A stretch of DNA of 43,864 nt from Chlorokybus atmophyticus (taxonomy: Eukaryota > Streptophyta > Chlorokybophyceae > Chlorokybales > Chlorokybaceae), in the NCBI GenBank assembly GCA_009103225.1, contig RHPI01003369.1, forward strand, positions 1,489,943 through 1,533,806, in the 5' to 3' direction. Shown piece by piece: positions 1 through 11,552 of this stretch. How positions within the stretch are numbered: position 1 is the first letter of the stretch; every line of letters begins with the position of its first letter. The notes below the pieces were generated by a model. It was not told the origin of the DNA. It saw only the letters and a list, made by a program, of their open reading frames with translations, and made no database searches. Both the position numbers and the translations under genes were made by a program.

Positions 1-62
1 CCAACCCGCCCCTTTGTTGCCTCACTGGTCACCGTCCACTCATCACCCCACCACACCCGCAG

Positions 63-245
63 ATTCTGATCATCCCCAACGTGCTGCAAGAGATGGAGTC
101 TGCCGCAGCTGCTGGCTTGGAGCTGGACACTCTCTCCGGCAGGAAACGGGACTGGCCGACGGTGGTGTCGCAGCTCGTCGGCATCGTTTTCCTCATCGTC
201 GTGTTCGTCATGATCGTCGCCGCGCAACAGCAGCAAAGGCAGTGA
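63..245 (+). CDS. 3'-terminal exon of an unrecognised tail-anchored membrane protein (partial)
   Basis: A CAG acceptor at 60-62 opens a reading frame that runs 60 codons to TGA at 243-245. The residues go from ILIIPNVLQEMES through a Gly/Leu/Asp linker and a basic GRKRDWP patch to a single hydrophobic segment (QLVGIVFLIVVFVMIVAA, about residues 37-54), ending in QQQQRQ. The arrangement, a cytosolic stretch, a basic residue cluster, one membrane span and a very short tail, fits a tail-anchored protein. The upstream exons lie outside the window. I do not recognise the family. The acceptor and stop are read directly; the tail-anchor topology is inference. Confidence 0.5.
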   Translation: MLIIPNVLQEMESAAAAGLELDTLSGRKRDWPTVVSQLVGIVFLIVVFVMIVAAQQQQRQ

Positions 246-1499
246 TCGCTGCTCGCTGCCGCCAAGCGTAGTGTCCCTAGTTTTGTAGTTAGCTGTTTGG
301 AATGGTAGTGACAGCAGCAGCAGCAGCAGCAGCAGTTCCAGCCAACCCGCTGTGGCTACCATTGGATGTCGATGGCGCTCAACCCAAGCCTGGCCCTTCC
401 CGCTCAGCCACACGAACCTGTAGAAGGCACTCGTGTGTGCACCCCCTGCCTCCCTCCCTACCCCACCCTTCGCTGCTTGTACATACTGCACCGCATAAGG
501 TGGAGGATATGTGCGCGAGGGTGCTCACGCCTGCCTCAGGTCAGTTGGTTGACCCTGTTCGCCAGTCATGAGTGGTGCACCCATCTTCCAGTGCCCTCAT
601 CTCACACGAACTACTATGACTGCAGGTCGTTTGCATTCCACCAGATCCTGCCCTTCTATGTTATCCTGCCTCACGTACATACGAGCACGCACACCTGGCC
701 CCAATCCCTGTCGTCTCACACACGAAGAAGCCCGCTGCGTAGGCAGTGGGCTCGCGTATAGCCCGCCTTTTTCCAGCTCCCCATACATTGGCCCCCCTTC
801 TCCCTTTTCCCTTCCTCCCTTTCAGCTGAAGTGCTGCCTAAGCGCTGGCCTTGTTTAGTTATAGAGTTGATCTGTTCCCAAAGCATCACCAGCGCGACTC
901 TGTGCATATGTTGTAGGCACCCTGCTGATATTATACTACCACAGCGCATATTATATGCGCTTATCAAACCAGTATGAAGTGTTTTCATCCTAGGGCGCAA
1001 AGCAAGCACGCCTTGTTGTGGTCTGTAGGTGTACGTGTTTATGTTGTGCCCTGATTATTGTAATGTAACTTTCATCAATGGCGGCAAACAAATGTCTCAT
1101 ATTGTTTACCTGAATTGAAGAATATGCAATCACCTTTCCACTTGAGTTTGTATGCCAGCTTTTAAAAAACAATCTATGAACTGTTGCCAACAGTGCAACC
1201 ACTCAAAGCCAGTTACTTCGCACACCTTTTACAACAATGTGCAACAGTCACCCATAAACTACTGCACTAAGAACGTTGTGACTTGTCAAACTCTCGCTCA
1301 AAATGTGCAAACAACATGACGCGATTCAATATGCGCCAATCATGTGGCCATCACGTGTACAGCAACGCTGAGCGTGGGAGTATGCGTGCAACCATGGGAA
1401 GCATGCACCTGCCCGTTGCAAGCCACGTATCATGTAATGCGGCACAACGCCAGAGAGTGCAGGTCTATGCCAGCCGAACGCGACCGTTTCATACCCACC
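246..1499. other. Intergenic region, no supported gene
   Basis: This stretch follows the stop of the tail-anchored protein and precedes the inverted pseudogene. It contains a (CAG)8 microsatellite at about 312-335, and its sequence becomes more AT-rich from about 900. The short open frames here have no spliced continuity and match no family I know. I see no gene in it. Confidence 0.5.
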
Positions 1500-2397
1500 G
1501 ACTATGATGAGGATGAGGATTAGGGAACTGTTGCCATCGCCGTTGCCCGAGTACGCTTGCTTAGGGACAATACACGTCTGTTGCCATTGCTGTCCACATC
1601 GTTACTGTCGTTGTCGACGCGCGTGCCGATGAAGCGCAGACACCGACATGGCCGGCACACACCGCCACGTGCTGCCCCTTGTCGAGGACATGGCTATGGC
1701 AGTGGCTGTGCGCGTGCATGTCTGCTGGGTTGGAGATGCAGTGCGAGTCGCTAGATTGCGACGCGGGCGGCTACCTGCAGAGGCGAGGGCGGGCACGTCA
1801 GCGACGGCTCGTCTCCGTGCGCACCAGGAACCTGCTGTTGTTGGCGTGCGAGGACAAAGGGGAAAACCCGAAGGCGGTGAGTCCCGTTAAGGCGGTTGCG
1901 GTTGACAATAAAAGGGGGATGATATGGGCGGAGGGAACGGCGTCACAAACACTGGTAAGGATACTCGCTGCTGAAGCACAGGCAATGGAGATGCGGCCGA
2001 GCTCCTCACTCCCAGTGAAGCCAACAGCCTTCTTCTCGTTGGACAAACCGCTCGCTTGCTTGTGGCGCGGGGATCACCAACTGTGTGCGGCACGCAATCA
2101 AGTAGCGCATTACAAGCGCATGCACACAACATGATACACTGTTACATTGTTAGCATCAGTGGTGACACACTTCGACTGACATGTGCACGCACGCACACGT
2201 ACCCGCACCTGACTGGGCGTAGAGATGGTCCTCCCGCCATCCCAGCGCTGCCTTTGCTGCTGCTGTTGCTTCCTGCGGCCCGCAGTGGCGAGACTTCCAT
2301 CTGCGATGACCTTGACCACCTGCTTGACTGAGGCCATGGGCGACATAGGGAGCGTGGCGGGCGCAGACCTCGAGCCCGCCACTGAGGCGACCCACAC
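1500..2397 (-). pseudogene. Decayed inverted copy of the first two exons of the HTTM-DCC gene
   Basis: Read on the minus strand, this stretch follows the plus-strand sequence at about 4931-5960 across exon 1, intron 1 and the start of exon 2. Exon 1 keeps the phrase SVAGSRSAPATLPMSPMAS (the intact gene has SMAGSRSAPATPPMSPMAS) and the donor context CCCAGTCAG|GTG. The exon 2 part keeps SNEKK, LQQR.SLP..VTP and the block CCAACCCAGCAGACA, and similarity ends near CTCATCATAGTCGG (1500-1513). Relative to the intact copy there is an extra base just before the SNEKK codons, further frame changes, and a TAA (near 1890) that ends the proline-rich frame. The position of the intact ATG at 4946 reads GTG here. 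It is best read as a pseudogene from a local inverted duplication. No downstream HTTM exons are present. Confidence 0.75.
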
Positions 2398-2439
2398 GCA
2401 CACATATGTTCACATGGTTCCCTCCCCCCTTTGCGCGCG

Positions 2440-2545
2440 CACGCACAGTGGTACACACATACGCCCACGCGCAGTCAGACACACGCACATACAGTCACAC
2501 ACAAGGTCACACACACACACGCATGCACGCGCGCGTGCGCAAACA
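2440..2545. repeat. CA/CG-rich alternating purine-pyrimidine tract
   Basis: A run of CACACA, CGCACA and GCGCGCGTGCGC units lying just upstream of the pseudogene exon 1. It is the same simple-sequence type that fills many introns in this window. Confidence 0.6.
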
Positions 2546-2778
2546 CACAGCGCATATGTCGTGGCAGCCACTTACAGTGAACTGGCACGCAACCCACAGT
2601 GCAAATGCCTTTATCGATCAGTCCGCACAGCTGCCTATGTCTCATGCAGCCACGAAAACTGCTGCACCAACGAGGTTCAATTTGACATGGCTTGATTGGA
2701 CAGTGAAAGCTACAAAACTGTCTCGCACTCTTGTGCAAGATCGAGCCAATGCGTGAGCGAGAGCGAATCCGTGCTTGG

Positions 2779-3831
2779 TCATGGTCGGAAGGCCTCGTCG
2801 GGGGGCGGGATGAGGTTGACGCCGCGCGTGTCGAGTAGCTGCACGAGGAGTAGGTACCCGACGCCCAGCAGCACCGCAAACGCTCCCGTCAATATGGCCG
2901 TGAACTGGCCCTTCACGAAACCCTCCTGCTTTGGCTTCCCCTGCTGCCCAACACTGGACACCTCCCCTGCAAACCAACAACCGCAATGCCGTATTGCATG
3001 AGCAGCCATACACAGCCAAAGTGTGTATGTCAATGCGCGTGTGGGAGTAACTGGTGTTGACTTGGCCAATGTACCGGTGTTCGCGGGTGTGGTGGTGGTG
3101 GCGTTGGCTGCGACGTTGCGTCGGCGCTCGATCTCGTTCTGGATGGCCGCTTGGGCGTTGCTGTAGTCAACCTCCTCGCCCTCGTCGCCGCCGCCCCCCA
3201 GCGCACACCGGATGGGAAGGCGTCCGTGGCGGGACTGGCGGGGCGCACGGGCAGGAGATGGCGGAGATAAGGCAAGCGAAGGCCTGTGACGAAATGGTCG
3301 AGAGAGAGTGCATGGCCGCTGTTAAGTGTGGGAAGCAGCGGGAACTATGCACAGCGCGTCACTGACACAAGCAAACAGGATGACCTGCAAGGACTGCGTA
3401 CATGCCTGCAAGGCCTATTGCGAGTCACACAGAGAGTAGTCGCATGCTTGGGTGTGTAACGGGCATGGCCACGGCAACATGACAGCAGTCAGAGTGACTA
3501 GAATTCCGTTGGATGTCATCTGATGCAGTTTGGGTGAACATTGGAGAAAAAGTACTGTGCAGCGGGTCATGCTGTAATGGCCGTGCATTTGGTTCGTCCA
3601 GTTGTGTGCCGCTGATCACATGTCAACGTCAACCAGCAGTTTGCAGTCATATTGGGTTGATGTGAGCATCGCTGCTAGGTTACGCAGAATACTGCATGGC
3701 TCGAGTTCGTTCCATGCACCAAAGCGATGCCATCGTAACGCCACATTGAATAGGCGTGAGCTTCACCCAAACCACAGCAGACCACGGCCTAGCACACCAG
3801 TGTTGTTGCCACGGCCACGCTCTCACTGACC
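2779..3831 (-). CDS. Small single-span membrane protein, family not recognised (5' end uncertain)
   Basis: The two downstream exons are well supported: 3075-3234 and 2779-2966, joined at GACACCG-type phase 1 sites (donor GTACAT, acceptor TTTGCAG). They encode an acidic Gly-rich lead (GGGGDEGEEVDYSNAQ), a charged helix (AAIQNEIERRRNV), a Thr-rich linker, then KGQFTAILTGAFAVLLGVGYLL as the only membrane span and a conserved-looking acidic tail ending DEAFRP. An upstream exon ending at 3831 (..EPLPVLIVGAKQ|, donor GTCAGT) joins in phase 0, but I find no ATG in its frame, so the start is open; a TATATATA run lies at about 3988-3998. The spacing of DYSNA, the charged helix and the C-terminal span suggests a conserved eukaryotic small membrane protein. 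I cannot name it. Confidence 0.55.
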
Positions 3832-4645
3832 TGTTTGGCCCCAACGATGAGGACGGGTAGCGGCTCCTGAGCGGCCGTCTTGCGGCGGGCTCTGCTCCTG
3901 CGACCAGGCCGACCGTCCCGACCGCCAGGCACGATGCCACCGCCGCCGACGCCATGACCGGCATGACCTGAGCGGCCACGTACGCACAATATATATACGC
4001 GATGGGTAACGCGATACGGCGTGACGCACGTGACGCAACAGGGGGGGGGTTGTTCAATTTTGGGCTGTTGCTGCTTTCTCTGTGCTGTGCTGCTCTGATC
4101 TCAAGTTGCGCCTACTGCGGCGGCGGCGGTGGTGGCCAGGGGAGAGCGGACGGTTTGGTAAAGAGGCTCGCTGGGGGTTGGACAGAGACCCTCCTGCTGC
4201 TGACGTTGTTCTCTGCGGGGTGCCGTGAACCGCTGTATCGCTCAGTGGGTTTATCACGCCAGTGGGTGTGGATCTCCAGTGAGAGCGGGTGCGTGCGTGT
4301 GTTTCACACAGTTGTTGAAGCGCTCCCGGAGTTGTGTATCGCTATCGCTACATCTATGGGTTTCATCTATGTCCATAACCACCGGCTGTCTCTCTGTCAC
4401 TTCTTTACTCTTTCACACTGGGATTGTTGTGAGAGCTTGCAGCATCACCTTGTGGCAAGGATTGATAGCTACAAGACAGATCAGCAGCGTTAGCTGAGGG
4501 GCGCTGCCCCGACTGACTGTGAACGTCTGCGTCTGTGTGTTGGCAGGCGCCCCAAACCAGGCGCTTCCACATCGTATTTGCACTTGACGTAGGAATGTTG
4601 CAGCTGTGACGCGCACATAGCACACACACCCAACAGCAAGGTGCC

Positions 4646-7600
4646 ATGCCTCCACTCCAGGGCCCCCCTTCTCCCGCTCACACTCCAGCACCGACCACAT
4701 CAGAACCGCCCCCAACAACAACACCCTTACCAGCACCCCCAGCAACGACCACCACCACAGCCACCCCCGCCCCCACCAGTCGGCCCAACTCCCCCGCCCC
4801 TCCTCCTCCCCCCATCCCTCCCTTCCCCCCTCCCGGCCACTTCACCCACCCTCTCCTCCGCACCTCACCACCACAACCACAGCCCCCCCCCGTACCTCCC
4901 TTCCCTCCTCCCGGCCATCATGTGTTCCCGGGTGTCGCCTCGTCCATGGCGGGGTCGAGGTCCGCTCCCGCCACGCCGCCGATGTCGCCCATGGCGTCCA
5001 GGAGGTCGTCCAGGATGGAGGTGTCACCGCCGAGGGCGGCATCGCCGGCGGGGAGCAACAGCAGCAGTGGGAGCGGGATAGTGAGGACCATACCAACGCC
5101 CAGTCAGGTGGGTGCGCGTGCGCGTGCGCGTACGTGAGTACAAGTGCGCGGTGGAGTTGTGCGTGCGTGCACGTGTCAGTGCAAGCTTGTGATGAAAGTG
5201 TGCACATGCATGCGCCTACATGTACACGTTTACACCGTGTGCAATGTTGTGCATGCGCATCATCAGCATTGCTTTGTAACACACTGGTTGACTGCATGCC
5301 ATACAGCTGGCGATCCCGGCGCCAAAGGAAGCGAGTAATCTGTCCAACGAGAAGAAGGTTGCCGGCTCCATTGGTATCGAGTCGGGAGGAGGCCCTTCCC
5401 CTTCTCCCTCCCCAATGCTTCAGCAGCGCGCCTCCTTACCCTCCCCCGTGACGCCTCCCCCTCCCCCCATCTCCATCCCACCCGTCACCTCCACCACCCC
5501 CGCGGGTTCCCCTTCCTCCTCGCACGCCAACAGCGCCTCCCTCGCGCGCACGGTGCTCACGCGTGGTGGAGCCGAGCCAACATCACCGGCCTCCCCCGCG
5601 CACACGGCATTACAACGCACGTTGAGTGGAGGAAGCCGACCGCGCCATCGTGCATCGAGGTCAAGCGACTCGTGCATACCCAACCCAGCAGACACGCACG
5701 CACACGGCCACAGCCACAGCCAGAGTCACATTTCTGATGCGGGGCAGCACGTGGACTCGGACCCGGGAGGGTGCGCGCCGTCCACGTCGGGCCCACGCCT
5801 GCGCCCCATCGCCACGCGCGTCACAAACAACAACAACAACGCCAACAACCACGTGTCGAGCAACGGCAGCAGCCGCGTGTCGTCCCCGCACACGTACTCC
5901 ACAAACACATCCATGGCTCCCGTCCCCTCCTCCTCTTCCTCCTCCTCGTCATCAGTCGGTTCGGAGCTGTCGCGTCTAGTTGGCGTGGACCTTCGCTCTC
6001 TTGCTCTGTGCCGCGTGCTAGCTGCTATGTGCGTCGCTCGGGACGCGTGGGGGCGTTCTTCCCACATACGCGCTCACCTATCCGACGCGGGCGTGCTGCC
6101 ACGCTCGGCATTGCTCCATTTCTGGTCCTCAGCCACAGGACCATCACTATGTCTGCTCTCCGGCGCCGCATTCACACAGTGTCTCATCCTCATCCTCGCC
6201 CTCGTCTGCGCACTCGCACTCGCGCTCGGGTACCGCACGCGCGCCTCGTTGTTCGCGTGCTGGGTGATCGTACTATCAATGCAGCACCGCAACCCTCTCC
6301 TCGTGGACACGCAGGACGTCGCGCTGAGACTACTGCTCTTCTGGGGACTATTTCTCCCGCTCGGTGCGCGCTACTCGCTCGACGACGCGTGGGGGAGTGG
6401 TAGTACGACCCAACGCACCCACCGGCACAACAACAACAACAACAACAACAACAACCAACCTCAGGGTGACCGCGTGATCTCTCTCGCCACGGTGGCCCTC
6501 TTCGTGCAAGTGTCTCTGAGCTACTATCTCAGCGCGTTGTTGCGATCGGGGCCAGAGTGGTCTGTCGAGGGTAGTGCGCTGTACTACCTTGCGCGTGCGT
6601 CCCTCGCCTTGCCCAACGCGGGTGCGGGCGTGGGGCTGGCGGGACGCGTGCTGGCGCACCCGGCGACGACGCATCTGGTCATGTGGTGGGAGGCGCTGGG
6701 ACCGAGCCTACTGCTCGCGGCAGGCATCGTTGAGGGCGCGCGTGTCCTCGTCCTCGCCGCCTTCGGGTGAGTAATGTGCATGAAAGCTGCACACACCCAC
6801 GCGCACACGCTCTTGCACGCAATCTCCGACTCATTTCCTTATGTTTCTCTCTCAACAGCGTGCATGCTGTGGTGATGTCGGCCGCGGACCCTTCCGCTCT
6901 CGGCGTGTTGCCTGCCTTCGCCACCCTCTCGGCCTTCGTACCCGCCATCGTGTGGGACCGCGTGGGCGGCGATCGCAAAGTTGGGAGCGCTGGCGGCAGC
7001 GTGAGCGAAAGCAGCACGAGCGCGAATGGCGCCGCGGGTGCTGTTGCCAACAATAGCGGTGATGGGAGCGGCAAGCAGCCGCGTGCGATCACGCTGTACT
7101 ATGACTGCGAGAATGAAGGCAGCAGGAGATTGGCGCTGGCCGTGCGCACTTTCTTCCTGAGTGCAGGTGAGTGTGTGTGTTGTGAGTCTGTCAGTGCAGT
7201 CGGTCAGTTCTGCTGTGATTGTGCATGGGCTCAAATACATGTGCGCGTGCAGACACAAGGGTACTGCCTGCTCAGCCCAACACGCCCGTGCGTGCGGACA
7301 TGGAAGCCCAGCACGCCCGCTGGCTCTTGGTGGTGAGTCAAAGGCTTTCCATCATCTCCGATTACGCAAGTTATCTTTGCCACTTCACTTAACTAGGTGT
7401 GTGCACACCCACACGCAGGTGGACGCGAAGGCGTCACACCACACGGGTCTCGCAGCGTTGGAGTGCGTTGCCGGCCACTCGCGCGTGCTCAAGCCGCTGC
7501 AGCCTCTCCTTCGCACCCTCAAACACCGCTCCAACAAAACCGCAACATCGTCCTCATCAACCCTCAAAACGGCCCTCAGCCACGCCGTGAAGGCCGTCGT

Positions 7601-8704
7601 CGTCGCTCTCACGTGGACCCGCACCACACTACTCGGCAAGTCCGAGGGAGGCACATACCGTCGCGGGTCGGTCACAACACGTCGTCCCTCGTGGACATCA
7701 CGTCGGGGTTCGATGTCCGAGGCGTCTCCCGCGGGAGGTGGAGCGGGTGGGTATGTTGGCAGCGGGTCCACGTTACGGTCTCTGCGGCCGTGGGAGCGCA
7801 TGCTGGTGGTGTTCCTCCTTGCGTACGTGGTGCTGTGGAACGCCGGCAGCGGGCTCGACACGCCGCTGCTGCGCGTGCCGGAGAGACTCGAGTGGGTCGG
7901 GAGAGTGACGGGACTCGAACAGTATTGGGGGAGCCACGCGCCGTCACCGCCACACCAAGAGGTAATGTGTGTGGCTGGTTGTGACACAACTATGTGTGGC
8001 ACGGGTGTTGATGTTGTGTCCACGTGTGCAGGTGTGGCTGGTGGCGTCGGCGTCCACCGCGAGCGGGCACAAGTTGGACGTGTTGCGGGGGGGTGCGGCC
8101 ACGCCCTCGCCCATGCATATCAGGGAGAGCCAACCGCAGCCGTATGCTTCGCCCTTCAGCGATAAACGGTGCGTCACTGTCACACCTCGAGGAGGGTTTG
8201 TGTACTGAGCTGACTGTGTGGCATCACTGAGTGTCTGGGGATATTGTGGCAGATGGGGGCGGTACCTTGCGAACGTGGCCGTGTCGAGGAAGGAGCAGGC
8301 GCAGTACCTGGCGCACTACTTGTGCATGTGAGCACAAAAAACCCTCCTCCAAACACACTAGTGCCTATGTCAAACAGCTTGTAGACCACCCCTTGTCGTA
8401 TGTACTGACCCTTGCCTTATCTTTAACAGCTGGTGGAACAGCCTGGAAGCCCATGGCACGGGATCACCAGGTATGCAGTGTCTAGTAACATAGCTTCCAA
8501 GGACTGCAACAAACTGTTATTGCACTCAAATGGCTGCGGTGTTGATGCGTGCAGTAATGGTATCCGCTGACAAGCCATGGCATGTGTGCAGTGCGTGCGT
8601 CGTCTGTGGATGTTGCCGTGTACTGGCGGGAGATTCTGCCGCGAGGGGCGTCATCGGACACGGCCGCGGCGTCGCTGTGGGAACAGCAGTGTCCGCAGCA
8701 ATAG
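4646..8704 (+). CDS. HTTM (vitamin K-dependent gamma-carboxylase-like) membrane protein fused to a DCC thioredoxin-like domain
   Basis: Nine exons give 1072 residues in one continuous frame: 4646-5107, 5307-6766, 6859-7166, 7253-7332, 7419-7961, 8032-8168, 8253-8327, 8430-8470 and 8592-8704. The first 370 residues are low-complexity (Pro-, Ser- and Asn-rich). The HTTM core follows, starting near GVDLRSLALCRVLAAM, with several hydrophobic segments and HRNPLLVDTQDVALRLLLFW. Exon 3 carries ITLYYDCENEGSRRLALAV and exon 4 ends ARWLLV, the start and WVVV strand of a DCC (DUF393) fold. Residues aligning with the family CxxC are Asn and Ser. The C-terminal region (QYWG, WGRYLAN, ARASSVDVAVYWREIL-like) matches the tail of bacterial HTTM proteins. 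ATG 4946 is an alternative start, because homology with the inverted pseudogene begins only near 4931. Family identity is by recollection of motif order. Substrate and location are unknown. Confidence 0.8.
6426..6455 (+). repeat. (AAC)n microsatellite coding for poly-Asn
   Basis: About nine AAC/CAA units inside exon 2 of the HTTM gene encode a run of asparagines between two hydrophobic segments. A shorter interrupted Asn run occurs earlier in the same exon (5827-5850). Confidence 0.8.
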
Positions 8705-9998
8705 CAGGACCAGTAGTGTAGGGATACGCGCACTGCAGTGGTTTTTGTGTTGCTGCTAACCAGGTCAGAACGTAGACACAGCCGAGCTACCACTTGCTAT
8801 GGTGCTTGACAGCTGCATAGGGAATGCTGTTTGTTATGTGCACCAGCAGGTGCGGTACTGATCACAAGCAATTCTCAGCGCTCGTGTTGTGTTACAGAGG
8901 CCTCACATAGGCACTCTTCGTACACTGGCATGCACAATAGAGCCATGCCCGTTGCGTCAAGCATTCAAATTGTCCACACGCGCATTATTGTCAGCATTCC
9001 TCTTTAGCGTACTGTGCGCAAGATACATGCATCATGCTAGGGTTAACCCACCACAGCAGTGAGGGACATCCACAAAAGCAGGTCCGATCCATACACGTCA
9101 TTTACTATGCCCAGGATGAGTGTTTGCTACTGCTTCGGAGGCGGAAACATACACTCAGCTGCTAAGTGGACATACGGGTAGACCCATCGACAGGCCAATT
9201 ATGGGAGGCAATGACGAGTTAGCAGCGCAAAGCTTACTGTTGCATCGAGGTTGTGTGCACATTCGCAGCTGCTGAAGTACCATCTTGTGACGCAAGCATG
9301 TACCACCCATAGACATAACAAAGAAACGAACGATTGCGGCACCGCCAAGCTGGGCGGCGCCAACTGTACATTTGCATGTCTTGGAGGACAACCCATTCAA
9401 ACTGCGCTGCGTGCAATGATTTGGATTTACCACATGCGAGTATGCCGCATGTGCCACAGGTCCAAAGAGGCACAGGGAACTAGACAGTGCGCGAATGCCT
9501 CGAGATTTGTCCACAATGACTGCACAGGGGTTGTAGGAAGATGCAACAACTGGACGTGCCCAGTGCAAGTAAACCCTCAACAGCAAGCCACTCGCGGAAC
9601 ACAAGCAATGACAACACTCTCAGTACCTGCGGCTGCTGAACACAATGCTGGCAACCCAATGCAAACTCTCGAGTCACAGGGGATACGCTACCTCCTCCAC
9701 AACTCAACCATGCACAAACGAACGCAATGGGTGTGCAACGACAAGCACATACCCGCGCACAAGCTAGCAGACCACTATGCAACTCCTCACAACCAATACA
9801 ATGGCCACTGAAACTGCAAATTTCCAAACTCCGCTTTAGTTCACGTGTCCCATGTCATGTGACTCTGTAAACACTGAATGAACCTCATCAAGTCTAAACC
9901 AGTGTCTGGCCTATGGCAGCATTAGCAGAAAGGAGCAAGCAAGCAGCTACACAGCACGGGGTGGAGTGCAGTGGAGTCCTCCTGTACAAGTCACCCGC
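8705..9998. other. Convergent intergenic region between HTTM-DCC and ubiquitin-eS31
   Basis: Both flanking genes end into this 1.3-kb stretch, so it should hold two 3' UTRs. A 186-codon open frame (9251-9811, +) has no recognisable domain, no exon partners and an ordinary spread of residues. I do not call it a gene. No RNA gene was seen. Confidence 0.5.
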
Positions 9999-10490
<492 letters not shown>

Positions 10491-10641
10491 TCACACGACG
10501 GCAACGGTCGCCCTTAGGAGCTGAGCACGCCCGTTACGGCGTACGCAGGTCCCGCCTCAGACGCCGCCGCCGCCGCCGACCCCGGCGACAAAGAGACCCC
10601 GTCTAGCCCTACCCGCCGCCTATTGTGCGGCGGAGCACAGC

Positions 10642-10650
10642 AAACCCTAA
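10642..10650 (+). promoter_or_regulatory. Telo-box AAACCCTAA upstream of ubiquitin-eS31
   Basis: An exact AAACCCTAA lies 167 bp 5' of the ubiquitin-eS31 ATG. In Arabidopsis this motif is a known element of ribosomal-protein and other growth-linked promoters. Function here is inferred from position and from the other copies in this window. Confidence 0.5.
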
Positions 10651-11521
10651 TTGCTCTCAGCGCATCCCGACCGTTCAACTCCGCTGCCCCATCGGACGGC
10701 TCGGCTAACAGATCGACCGCATGTTGTTTGGCGGGGTCGCCGCATGTCGTCAAGGCTGACGTTTTCGGATTTGTCGCACACGCACACATGTCACGTCCAG
10801 GGCAATATATTCTGTCCCCACCAGGCCATGCAGCACGTCGCCGCCGTGGCCGCTCTCAGGGGAGTGCTGGGGCGAGAGAACATACAGACATGAAGGTACG
10901 CGGTGGTACAGTGCCGCATGTGGAAGCGCTCCCGTCTCCCGGTTCCACGGTTGTGGCATCGCTGCCGCCGGTGAGTCTGTGAATGAGTTGTCGTGTGTCC
11001 TGTCCCGCAGAAAGGCTGAGCCGGACGAACACAACAGCAACAACACCCGTGCGCTGCTCGTCAAAACCAATGCACTGCACATGGGGACGTGCTGCTCGTT
11101 GGGTCGTCAACGTCATTCTGTGCATATGGATGATGTGTTGAGTCTGCATGCACGATTGCGTTGTATATAGACCGTAAGCTGATCCCTTTGCGTGCGCGTC
11201 TGCGTGTGTCGCCTGGCAATGGCAGGCCCTGTGAGCATCACTACTGCTGCCGCTCAAGATGACGTCGCTGAGCATGCCGTTGCCAGTAGCATCATCAACA
11301 ACACTACCCCCATTGCAATACTGCGGCCTGCAGCGGGCGCACCACACTGAGGGTCGCTCCACTACCTCTCGAGCTCACCTCACTCTCAACCACAAAGTCC
11401 AGTTACACACAACAATAACAACAAGACACCGTGCCGATGGTGAAGCGCCGAGAGCGACGCGCAGGCAGGTGAGACAAACTGTTCGGTGTTCGTCATCGGC
11501 CAGAGACTCATTGTCATCATG

Positions 11522-11541
11522 GTGTGTGTGTGTGTGTGTGT
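11522..11541 (+). repeat. (TG)n microsatellite before the first ATPase exon
   Basis: About ten TG units immediately precede the presumed acceptor at the 5' side of the first exon of the P-loop ATPase. Confidence 0.7.
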
Positions 11542-11552
11542 GGTAGGTGAGG

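Noticed and set aside
3680..4057. Minus-strand frame with ATG reading MPVMASAAVASCLAVGTVG
   Set aside because: Its phase at the donor at 3830 does not fit the well-supported downstream exons of the small membrane protein. It remains a possible alternative first exon only.
9251..9811. 186-codon open frame on the plus strand between HTTM-DCC and ubiquitin
   Set aside because: No domain, no spliced partners, and it lies in a convergent spacer where such frames arise by chance.
11219..11359. 46-codon open frame MAGPVSITTAAAQDD.. upstream of the ATPase
   Set aside because: It ends in TGA with no donor that brings it into the ATPase frame convincingly. A very short version (MAGP then a GTGAGC donor) cannot be excluded.
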